28,257 bases of DNA from Thermoleophilia bacterium (lineage in GTDB: Bacteria > Actinomycetota > Thermoleophilia > Gaiellales > JAICJC01). A model generated the notes under the pieces. That model was not told the DNA's origin and did not search any database. It saw only the letters and a list, made by a program, of their open reading frames with translations. Positions 22,263-28,257 of this stretch are shown here, one piece after another. The translations under genes were made by a program, and so were the position numbers. Each line of letters starts with the position of its first letter. Position 1 is the stretch's first letter. The stretch covers positions 1-28,257 of the forward strand of contig JAICJM010000031.1 of assembly GCA_025928435.1 (NCBI GenBank), in the 5' to 3' direction.

Positions 22263-23261
22263 CTAGGCGGCGGGTGCCGGGGGAGCGACCTCGGCGGCCA
22301 GGGCGGCGACGACGGCCGGGTCGTAGATGCGCCCGGCGCCGAGCCGGATGCGGTCGAGGCTGTCCTGCTCGCTCATCAGGCCGCCGAAGGCCCGCTCGCC
22401 CGCCATCGCCAGGTAGGACTCGACCGCGAGCAGGATGCGTGCGCCGGTCGGGATGCGGTCGGCCTTGAGGCCGTGCGGATAGCCGGAGCCGTCGAGGTGC
22501 TCGTGGCTGGCCCGCACGATCTCGCGCACGCGCGCGAACGCGGGCGCCGGGTCGAGCATCTCGGCGGAGCGCGCTGGGTGCATGCGGATGACGGCCCACT
22601 CCTCGTCGTCCAGCGGCCCGTCCTTCGTGATGATCTCGTCGGGGACCGTGGCCATGCCGATGTCCCGCACGCGGGTCGCCGTCGCGAGGTCGGAGAGGTC
22701 CCCCTCGGCCAGGCCCAGCCGCCGTGCGACCGCGCCGACGAGGCGCTCGAGCTCGGGCTCGGCGGCGTCCTCGGTGATGTCGACGACCTCGGCCGCGGCC
22801 GGCGCCGGCGCCGCGGCGCCGAGGCGGTCGAGCCGGGAGAGCACGAAGGACCCCGGGATCCAGGCGTCGCGGTCGGCGGTCATGAACGCGAACCGCAGCC
22901 GGCGCTCGGGATCGAGCACGAAGAGGCCGCCCAGCCGCTTCGTCCGCCCGATCCGCTTGTACTGGAGGCCGAGCGCGGCGAAGGCCTCGCCGGTCGGGTC
23001 CTGCAGCCAGGTCGCGCCGCCCGACGCGGCCAGGCTGCTTCCGAGCGCCGACGCGCCCGGCGACATGACGACCAGCGTGCGGCCCGCGCCGAGCCGCTCC
23101 GCCAGGTCCGTCAGCATCCCGGCCCGCGGGTCGCCCGCGCCATCAGCCTCGATCGCGGCCAGCACGACCGGCCCGCCGCAGACGAGCTCGTCGACTGCGA
23201 TCCGCTCGCCCTGCGGCGATGTCAGCTGAAATGCGGGCAGCTGCTCATCAAGCTGCGGCAT
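22263..23261 (-). CDS. Peroxiredoxin/thioredoxin-like domain fused to a degenerate HD-GYP domain
   Basis: 332 aa. Residues 1-145 look like an AhpC/TSA-type thioredoxin fold (LPAFQLTSPQGERIAVDEL, PVVLAAIEAD, TLVVMSPGAS, TWLQDPTGEAFAALGL, GLFVLDPERRLRF), but the peroxidatic cysteine position is empty; the only Cys (28) lies earlier. An alanine-rich linker leads to an HD-GYP-like domain (about 170-325): VRDIGMATVPDEI (198-210), MHPARSAEML (227-236), SHEHLDGSGYPHGL (252-265), RILLAVESYLAMAGERAF (275-292). Known HD-GYP enzymes hydrolyse cyclic di-GMP with HD, H, HH and D metal ligands. Here HD is RD (199-200), HH is SH (252-253) and the late Asp is Glu281, so activity is doubtful. ATG 23261 lies inside the end of the DivIVA gene (14-base overlap), implying coupled translation. 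Confidence 0.82.
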   Translation of the reverse strand: MPQLDEQLPAFQLTSPQGERIAVDELVCGGPVVLAAIEADGAGDPRAGMLTDLAERLGAGRTLVVMSPGASALGSSLAASGGATWLQDPTGEAFAALGLQYKRIGRTKRLGGLFVLDPERRLRFAFMTADRDAWIPGSFVLSRLDRLGAAAPAPAAAEVVDITEDAAEPELERLVGAVARRLGLAEGDLSDLATATRVRDIGMATVPDEIITKDGPLDDEEWAVIRMHPARSAEMLDPAPAFARVREIVRASHEHLDGSGYPHGLKADRIPTGARILLAVESYLAMAGERAFGGLMSEQDSLDRIRLGAGRIYDPAVVAALAAEVAPPAPAA

Positions 23262-24066
23262 CGCTCGTGTTGTCGAACGGGTCGGCCTCGCCGCCCGTCT
23301 CGGCCGCGAAGACGTCGCTCACGTCGTCGGTGTCGTCGTCCACGAAGGACGGCGCCTCGGCCGCGACCGCGGGCTGGACGACCGGGGCGGCCGGAGCCGC
23401 CGGGGACAGGCTCGCGCGGGCATGCTCGAGGGAGGCGAGCACCTGCGTCTGCACGCGGTTGGCGCTCGCGACCAGCTCGTCGGCCTCGTCGCGGCGGCGC
23501 TCGGCCTCGGCCACGATCTCCGCGGCGCGGGCCTGGGCCGCGGCGTCGCGATCGGCCAGGGACTGCTCGAACCGCTCGCGGTCGACCTGCAGCTCGCTGT
23601 CGAAGCGGGCGCGCAGGGCCTCGCCGTCGCGGCGGGCCTCGGCCAGGATGGCCTCGGCGCGGGCGCGCGTCTCGTCGAGGTGGGCGCGGGCGGCGTCGGC
23701 GGCCTCGTCCAGCATCCGCTCGCGCTCGTGCAGGAGCTCCTCGGTCTCGAGCTCGGTTGCGGCCTTGAGGGACGCGAGCTCGTTACCGACGAAGGCGTCC
23801 ATCGCGCCGATGGTGCGCTCGATTACGACGCGCAGGCCGTCGACGTCCGCGGGCTCGCGGGTCGGGACCGGCAGCTCGACGACGGGCGCCGGCAGGGCCT
23901 CGAACGTCTGGGGCGACTCGTACTGCGGCTCGGGCGCGGGGACCGCGGCCAGGCCCTCGGCGAGCTGGTCGGCGAGGTCGGCGAGGAAGCGGTCGACTTC
24001 CTCCGGGTTGTACCCGGTGGGCGTGAGCGTGAACGATGCGTTGCGGATGCTCGCGAGATCGATCAT
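23248..24066 (-). CDS. DivIVA-domain coiled-coil protein
   Basis: 272 aa from ATG 24066, preceded by GAGGAG about 15 bases upstream; a longer in-frame reading begins with an unrelated proline-rich stretch. Residues 2-37 (IDLASIRNASFTLTPTGYNPEEVDRFLADLADQLAE) match the N-terminal DivIVA domain, which in relatives senses curved membrane. A Pro-rich linker (about 42-68) and a long charged heptad region (about 70-225, ELETEELLHERERMLDEAADAARAHLDETRARAEAILAEARRDGEAL) form an extended coiled coil. The tail is acidic and disordered (FVDDDTDDVSDVFAAETGGEADPFDN). DivIVA proteins act as scaffolds at poles or septa; which process this paralogue serves is unknown. Its end overlaps the HD-GYP fusion gene. 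Confidence 0.88.
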   Translation of the reverse strand: MIDLASIRNASFTLTPTGYNPEEVDRFLADLADQLAEGLAAVPAPEPQYESPQTFEALPAPVVELPVPTREPADVDGLRVVIERTIGAMDAFVGNELASLKAATELETEELLHERERMLDEAADAARAHLDETRARAEAILAEARRDGEALRARFDSELQVDRERFEQSLADRDAAAQARAAEIVAEAERRRDEADELVASANRVQTQVLASLEHARASLSPAAPAAPVVQPAVAAEAPSFVDDDTDDVSDVFAAETGGEADPFDNTSDAAA

Positions 24067-24129
24067 GGTGGGATGGGACTCCTCGGGCGCGGTAGGGCGG
24101 TTGGGACGAGGGGGTCGTCCTTCAGGGTT

Positions 24130-24163
24130 ATCGGGGCTTCCCCCGTCCGGCTTTAGCCCCGAT
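24130..24163. other. Inverted repeat in the DivIVA-arginase divergent region
   Basis: ATCGGGGCT (24130-24138) and AGCCCCGAT (24155-24163), perfect 9-base arms with a 16-base GC-rich spacer. Lies between the two divergent start codons (24066 minus, 24201 plus); could be an operator or part of the divIVA leader. Confidence 0.4.
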
Positions 24164-24186
24164 CCCACCGGCGACCGTCGCTCGGA

Positions 24187-24192
24187 TAGGCT
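24187..24192 (+). promoter_or_regulatory. -10 hexamer TAGGCT of the arginase gene, probably leaderless
   Basis: TAGGCT, then eight bases to GTG 24201. No clear -35 box. Same TAnnnT-to-start spacing as at other genes in the window. Confidence 0.4.
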
Positions 24193-24200
24193 TGCGCGCC

Positions 24201-25121
24201 GTGACCGCAGCCGTCGACCCCGCCCGCCGCATCGCCGTGATCGGCGCCGCGCTCGACCTCGGCTCGGGCCGCCGCGGCGTCGACATGGGGCCGTCGGCCA
24301 TCCGCTACGCGCAGCTGAGCGAGCAGGTGAGCGCGCTCGGATACACGATCGACGACCTCGGGAACGTCGACTCCGAGCTGGCCGAGGCGCTCGCGGAGGG
24401 CGACCCCAGCGCGCGCTACTGGGACGCGATCAAGGCCACGTGCGAGCAGCTCGCACGCGGCGTCGCGCGCGCCGTCCGCGGCGGCGAGCTGCCGCTCGTC
24501 CTGGGCGGCGACCACTCGATCGCCGTCGGGACGCTCGGCGGGCTCGCGGCCGCGCACGGCGGCCCGGGCGGCCTGATCTGGTTCGACGCCCACACCGACC
24601 TGAACACGCCGGAGACGTCGCCCTCGGGCAACGTGCACGGCATGCCGCTCGCGATCGCCCTCGGGATGAGCGACGACCCGCGCTTCGCGAGCGACGCCTG
24701 GCCGCTGCCGATGCTGACCGACACCCGCACCGTCCTGGTCGGCGTCCGCAGCGTCGACGAGGGCGAGAAGCTGCGCCTGCGAGATCTCGGCGTCCACGTC
24801 TTCACGATGTACGACGTCGACCGGCGCGGGATCGGGACGATCGTCGAGGAGGCGATCCGGCTCGCATCCGGCGGCGCCTTCCTGCACGTCTCGCTCGACA
24901 TGGACGTTGTCGACCCCGAGCAGGCCCCCGGCGTCGGCACGCCGGTGCGCGGCGGCATCACCTACCGCGAGGCCCACCTGGGCATGGAAATCCTCGCCAA
25001 GCACGGCGTGGTGAGCTCGCTCGAGGTCGTCGAGGTGAACCCGGTGCTCGACGAGCACAACGCCACGGCCAGCCTGGCGGTCGAGCTGGTCTGCTCCGCC
25101 CTGGGCGCCCGCATACTCTAG
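24201..25121 (+). CDS. rocF: Arginase (ureohydrolase family)
   Basis: 306 aa from GTG 24201; a TTG at 24192 is in frame but lies in the -10 hexamer. Arginase hydrolyses L-arginine to ornithine and urea at a binuclear manganese site. All six ligands are present: His105 (LGGDHS), Asp129, His131 and Asp133 (WFDAHTDLN), Asp233 and Asp235 (SLDMDVVDP). The substrate loop DLNTPETSPSGNVHGMPLA (about 133-151) is the arginase version rather than the agmatinase one, and APGVGTPVRGGITYREA follows. Convergent with rarA; the stops are seven bases apart. Confidence 0.92.
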   Translation: MTAAVDPARRIAVIGAALDLGSGRRGVDMGPSAIRYAQLSEQVSALGYTIDDLGNVDSELAEALAEGDPSARYWDAIKATCEQLARGVARAVRGGELPLVLGGDHSIAVGTLGGLAAAHGGPGGLIWFDAHTDLNTPETSPSGNVHGMPLAIALGMSDDPRFASDAWPLPMLTDTRTVLVGVRSVDEGEKLRLRDLGVHVFTMYDVDRRGIGTIVEEAIRLASGGAFLHVSLDMDVVDPEQAPGVGTPVRGGITYREAHLGMEILAKHGVVSSLEVVEVNPVLDEHNATASLAVELVCSALGARIL

Positions 25122-25128
25122 GCCTCGA

Positions 25129-26367
25129 TCACCCCTCCTCAGGTACGAACTTGCGGCCGACCAGGGTGTCGGGAAGGTGCTGCTGCTCGACCACGCCGCC
25201 CGGGAAGTTGTGCGGGTACTTGTACCCGACCCCGCGGCCCAGCTTCTGGGCGCCGCGGTAGCTCGCGTCGCGCAGGTGGGCGGGCGGCGGTTGGGCGCCG
25301 TGGTCGCGCACCTCGGCCATCGCGGCGTCGATGCCGACGTACGCCGCGTTGGATTTGGGCGCGCGGGCCAGGTAGACGGCGGCCTGGGAGAGGTTGATCC
25401 GGCACTCGGGCAGGCCGACGAACTCGACCGCGCGGGCGGCCGCCACCGCCACCTGGAGCGCCTGCGGGTCGGCGTTGCCGACGTCCTCCGAGGCGAACAC
25501 GATCATCCGCCGCGCGATGAACTTGGGATCCTCGCCCGCGGCGACCATCGTCGCCATGTAGTAGAGGGCGGCGTCCGGGTCGGAGCCGCGCATGCTCTTG
25601 ATGAACGCGGACGTCGTGTCGTAGTGGCGGTCGCCGCCCTTGTCGTACATGAGCGGCTGCTTGCGGGCGGCGTCGCGGATGTGGTCTGCGGTCACCGGCC
25701 CGCCCCCGGCGCTGGCCACCGCGGCGTCCAGGATGTTCAGGGCGCTGCGGGCGTCGCCGCCGGCGGCGCGGACGACCTCCTCGCGCAGGTCGGCTCCGAG
25801 CTCCACCCGCAGCGCGGACTCGCCGCGGCGGACGATCGCCTCGAGGTCGGGCGCGGCGAGCGGCATGAGCTCGAAGAGCTGGCAGCGGCTCAGGAGCGCC
25901 GAGTTGACCTCGAAGTACGGATTCTCGGTGGTCGCCCCGATCAGCGTCAGCAGGCCCGACTCGACCGCGGGCAGGAGCGCGTCCTGCTGGCCCTTGTTGA
26001 AGCGGTGGATCTCGTCCAGGAAGAGGATCGTGCGGCGGCCGTTCCCGCCCAGCCGGTCGCGCGCCTCGCCCAGCACGCGGCGCACGTCGCCGACCCCGAC
26101 CTGGACGGCCGAGAGCTCCTCGAAGTGCGCCTGCGTCGTCGCGGCGACGATCCGGGCGAGCGTCGTCTTGCCGCTCCCCGGCGGCCCGTAGAAGACCATC
26201 GACGGCACCCGGTCGGCCGCGATCGCCCGCCGCAGGGCGCTGTCGGGGCCGAGGATGTCGGCCTGCCCGACGAACTCGTCCAGCGTGTGCGGCCGCAGCC
26301 GCTGGGCCAGCGGGGCGAACGCGTCGAGCTGGGCGTCCGCGGAGTCCGAGAAGAGGTCGCGGGACAT
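25129..26367 (-). CDS. rarA: Replication-associated recombination protein A (RarA/MgsA AAA+ ATPase)
   Basis: 412 aa, a typical RarA. It acts at stalled replication forks and resembles clamp-loader subunits. N-terminus with LAQRLRPHTLDEFVGQADILG (20-40), Walker A GPPGSGKTT (61-69), Walker B LFLDEIHRFNKGQQDALL (115-132), sensor 1 GATTENPYFEVNSALLSRCQLF (144-165). C-terminal tetramerisation/lid region with DKGGDRHYDTTSAFIKSMRGSDPDAALYYMATMVAAGEDPKFIARRMIVFASEDVGNADP, a hallmark of the family. The ATG is preceded six bases upstream by TAGATT, suggesting a leaderless transcript. Confidence 0.96.
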   Translation of the reverse strand: MSRDLFSDSADAQLDAFAPLAQRLRPHTLDEFVGQADILGPDSALRRAIAADRVPSMVFYGPPGSGKTTLARIVAATTQAHFEELSAVQVGVGDVRRVLGEARDRLGGNGRRTILFLDEIHRFNKGQQDALLPAVESGLLTLIGATTENPYFEVNSALLSRCQLFELMPLAAPDLEAIVRRGESALRVELGADLREEVVRAAGGDARSALNILDAAVASAGGGPVTADHIRDAARKQPLMYDKGGDRHYDTTSAFIKSMRGSDPDAALYYMATMVAAGEDPKFIARRMIVFASEDVGNADPQALQVAVAAARAVEFVGLPECRINLSQAAVYLARAPKSNAAYVGIDAAMAEVRDHGAQPPPAHLRDASYRGAQKLGRGVGYKYPHNFPGGVVEQQHLPDTLVGRKFVPEEG

Positions 26368-26373
26368 CGGTTC

Positions 26374-26379
26374 AATCTA
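26374..26379 (-). promoter_or_regulatory. -10 hexamer TAGATT of rarA, probably leaderless
   Basis: On the minus strand TAGATT-gaaccg-ATG: six bases between hexamer and start codon. Divergent from the peptidase promoter 35 bases away. Confidence 0.5.
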
Positions 26380-26414
26380 CTCCCACGGCCGCTGCCGTTC
26401 ACACGAACCTCGTG

Positions 26415-26420
26415 TAGCGT
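26415..26420 (+). promoter_or_regulatory. -10 hexamer TAGCGT of the M20 peptidase gene, probably leaderless
   Basis: TAGCGT-gcggtc-ATG: six bases between hexamer and start codon at 26427. No Shine-Dalgarno sequence is present in the 59-base gap to rarA. Confidence 0.5.
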
Positions 26421-26426
26421 GCGGTC

Positions 26427-27725
26427 ATGCTCGAACACGATCTCCGCGCGGAGACGGCCCGGCTCCTGGCCGACCTGATCCGCATCGACACGACCAACCC
26501 GCCGGGCAACGAGACCCGGGCCGCCGAGCACCTGGCCGCCTACCTGGACGAGTCCGGCGTCGAGGCGACGCTGCGCGGCCGCGAGCCCGAGCGGGCCAAC
26601 CTCGTCGCCCGCCTGCACGGGACCGGCGACGGCCCCTCGCTCATGCTCCTCGGGCACACCGACGTCGTCCTCGCCGACCGCTCCGAGTGGTCGGTGGAGC
26701 CGTTCTCCGGCCTCGAGCGCGACGGCCACATCTGGGGCCGCGGTGCGCTCGACATGAAAGGCCAGGTGGCCGCCGAGGCGGTCGCCTTCGCGACCCTCGC
26801 GCGCGAGGGCTGGACCGGCGCGGGCGATCTGATCTACTGCGCGGTTGCCGATGAGGAGGTCGGCGACGGCTGGGGCTTGCCCTGGCTGACCGAGCACCAC
26901 CCCGACCTCGTCCGCGCCGACTACGTCGTGAACGAGGGCGGCGGCGAGCGGATCACGAACGGCGACCGGGTCGCGTACCGCGTCGGCATTGGCGAGAAGC
27001 AGTGCTCCGCCTTCGCCGTGACGACGCACGGGAAGAGCGGCCACGCGTCGACCCCGGGCGCGTCCGACAACGCGCTCCTGAAGATGATCCCCGTGCTGGA
27101 GCGGATCGACCGGATGACGCCCCCGTCTCGCGACCTGCCGGAGCTGCGCATGTTCCTGCGCTCGATCGGCGCCGACGACGAGCCGCACCGCGTGCTGGGC
27201 GCCGCCCGCACCTCGAACCCGCTGCTTGCGGCCACGATCGAGCCGATGCTGGGCGCGACGGTCGCGCCGACCGGTATGACGGCGAGCTCGAAGATCAACG
27301 TCATCCCCGGCCGTGCGCAGCTGCGCGTCGACTGCCGCATCCTGCCCGGAATGACGCAGGCGGACGTCGAGGGAGCCGTGCGGGAGGCGCTGGCCGGGCT
27401 CGAGTACGACTTCGAGTTCCTCGAGCGTGACGGCGGCACGATGTCGCCCGTCGAGACGCCGCTCTTCACCGCCATCGAGGAGTTCGTGCCCCAGATCGAG
27501 CCGGGGGCCACCGCCGCGCCGGTGATCTGCTCCGGCTTCACCGACAGCCACTGGATGCGCGAGGCGTTCGGCTCGGTCGCCTACGGCTTCATGCCGACCC
27601 GGATGGATCCGGCGCTGGCGGGGTCGCTCGTGCACTCGGCGGACGAGCGCATCCCGCTCGACGACCTCGACCTGGCGGTGCGGTTCTTCGTGCACGTCGC
27701 CCGGGCGATGGGGGAGGCGGCATGA
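26427..27725 (+). CDS. M20 family metallopeptidase/deacylase (ArgE/DapE/ACY1 type)
   Basis: 432 aa zinc-dependent amidohydrolase. Motifs: LLGHTDVV (His77, Asp79), GRGALDMKGQ (Asp109, bridging), CAVADEEVGDGWG (catalytic Glu143, Zn ligand Glu144), VVNEGGGE (Glu170), lid-domain substrate loop THGKSGHASTPGASDNAL (200-217), late ligand His375 in SGFTDSHWMREAF. The active site is complete. Such enzymes remove acyl groups or amino acids from N-acyl amino acids and dipeptides; N-acetylornithine or succinyl-diaminopimelate are possible substrates, but the sequence does not decide. It lies near the arginase gene and overlaps the DUF1385 start by ATGA. Confidence 0.92.
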   Translation: MLEHDLRAETARLLADLIRIDTTNPPGNETRAAEHLAAYLDESGVEATLRGREPERANLVARLHGTGDGPSLMLLGHTDVVLADRSEWSVEPFSGLERDGHIWGRGALDMKGQVAAEAVAFATLAREGWTGAGDLIYCAVADEEVGDGWGLPWLTEHHPDLVRADYVVNEGGGERITNGDRVAYRVGIGEKQCSAFAVTTHGKSGHASTPGASDNALLKMIPVLERIDRMTPPSRDLPELRMFLRSIGADDEPHRVLGAARTSNPLLAATIEPMLGATVAPTGMTASSKINVIPGRAQLRVDCRILPGMTQADVEGAVREALAGLEYDFEFLERDGGTMSPVETPLFTAIEEFVPQIEPGATAAPVICSGFTDSHWMREAFGSVAYGFMPTRMDPALAGSLVHSADERIPLDDLDLAVRFFVHVARAMGEAA

Positions 27726-28257
27726 GCCCGCCGGAGGAGAAGGTGCGCCTGGGCGGGATGGCCCTGCAGAACGGGATCCTCGTGCACAGCTTCGACCACT
27801 GGGCGGCAGCCGTCCGCGGGCAGGACGGCGCGGTGAAGCTGGCGTCGGGCCGCAAGCCCGACCTGCCGGCCGTGGTGGTCGGGACGCCGCTCCTGCGAGG
27901 CGTCGCCCGCATGTTCGAAGTGGCCTACCTGCTGCCGACGATCAAGCGCCGCCTGCCGGAGGCGCGCCTGCCGATGGAGTCGCCCGGCATGGGCGCCGCG
28001 CTGGCCGGATCGGCGGTTCTTGCCCAGGTGATCCGGCGCACGCGGCTGCACCCGGCGACCATCGAGATGGTGACCGCGGGCGCCGCCCTCGTGCCCGCGA
28101 TGATGGCCCTGCGCCTCTCGCGCATCGCCGGCTACCACGGCGCGGAGCACAAGGCGATCGGCGGCTACGAGAAGGACGGCGCGCCCGTCGACATCGCCAA
28201 GGAGCACGAGCGCTGCGGCTCGCACATGGTCGGCCCGCTGCTGATCGCGAGCACGGC
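27722..28257 (+). CDS. DUF1385 membrane protein, 3' end missing
   Basis: First 178 residues; open at the right window edge. Family landmarks: VRLGGMALQNGILVHSFDHWAAAVR (8-32), TPLLRGVARM (55-64), HGAEHKAIGGYE (139-150), EHERCGSHMVGPLL (161-174) with conserved His and Cys165. Hydrophobic segments around residues 88-104 and 115-131 suggest membrane insertion. DUF1385 (YqhQ-like) proteins are widespread in Gram-positive bacteria and of unknown function; the conserved His/Cys could bind metal. Translation is coupled to the M20 peptidase gene by ATGA. Confidence 0.9.
   Translation, partial: MSPPEEKVRLGGMALQNGILVHSFDHWAAAVRGQDGAVKLASGRKPDLPAVVVGTPLLRGVARMFEVAYLLPTIKRRLPEARLPMESPGMGAALAGSAVLAQVIRRTRLHPATIEMVTAGAALVPAMMALRLSRIAGYHGAEHKAIGGYEKDGAPVDIAKEHERCGSHMVGPLLIAST

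Noticed and set aside
1..28257. CRISPR arrays, insertion sequences, restriction or toxin-antitoxin systems, secondary-metabolite clusters
   Set aside because: No repeated spacer arrays, transposase, nuclease or synthase signatures were seen in any frame; apart from the pilus locus the gene content looks like ordinary chromosome.

Overview
The window is about 28 kb of high-GC chromosome (strong G/C preference at third codon positions) from an actinobacterium-like organism. The combination of a Tad/Flp pilus locus, a DivIVA-domain protein, RarA, a DUF1385 protein, GTG starts and apparently leaderless promoters (TAnnnT 6-8 bases before the start codon) suggests a deep-branching actinobacterium such as Thermoleophilia. 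That placement is inference; no rRNA is present.

Layout. 1-6794 (+): the 3' part of an amidase gene, then an oligopeptide-type ABC importer (lipoprotein, two permeases, fused double ATPase). 6795-6920: a nested palindromic repeat and a putative operator. 6936-9740 (+): an IclR regulator overlapping an MFS transporter gene, then a SAM hydrolase. 9866-9938: tRNA-Phe(GAA), followed by about 470 bases without a convincing intact gene but with a fossil-like coding segment. 10410-19992 (-): a ten-gene Tad pilus operon running right to left: receiver-like protein, Flp pilin, TadE, TadG-like, CpaB, CpaE, TadA/CpaF, a VWA-TadB fusion, TadC and an isoprenylcysteine-methyltransferase-like membrane enzyme. 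20164-21219: a small membrane protein convergent with a NarL/LuxR response regulator. 21381-24066 (-): a frameshifted EamA transporter, a thioredoxin-like/degenerate HD-GYP fusion and a DivIVA-domain protein. 24201-28257: arginase (+), RarA (-), M20 peptidase (+) and a DUF1385 protein (+, cut by the window end).

How the parts may work together. The ABC importer and amidase look like an uptake-and-hydrolysis unit for peptides or amides. The IclR-MFS pair looks like a self-contained regulated transport cassette. In the Tad operon most genes overlap by 1-4 bases, implying a translationally coupled machine: pilins first, then scaffold, localisation ATPase, motor ATPase and inner-membrane platform. 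The platform is unusual because a secreted VWA domain is fused to TadB. No prepilin peptidase (TadV) is visible here. The most distinctive points are the VWA-TadB fusion, the receiver-like protein and methyltransferase at the two ends of the operon, the missing start codon for the conserved TadE N-terminus, the catalytically degraded HD-GYP fusion coupled to DivIVA, and the repeated leaderless-promoter pattern.
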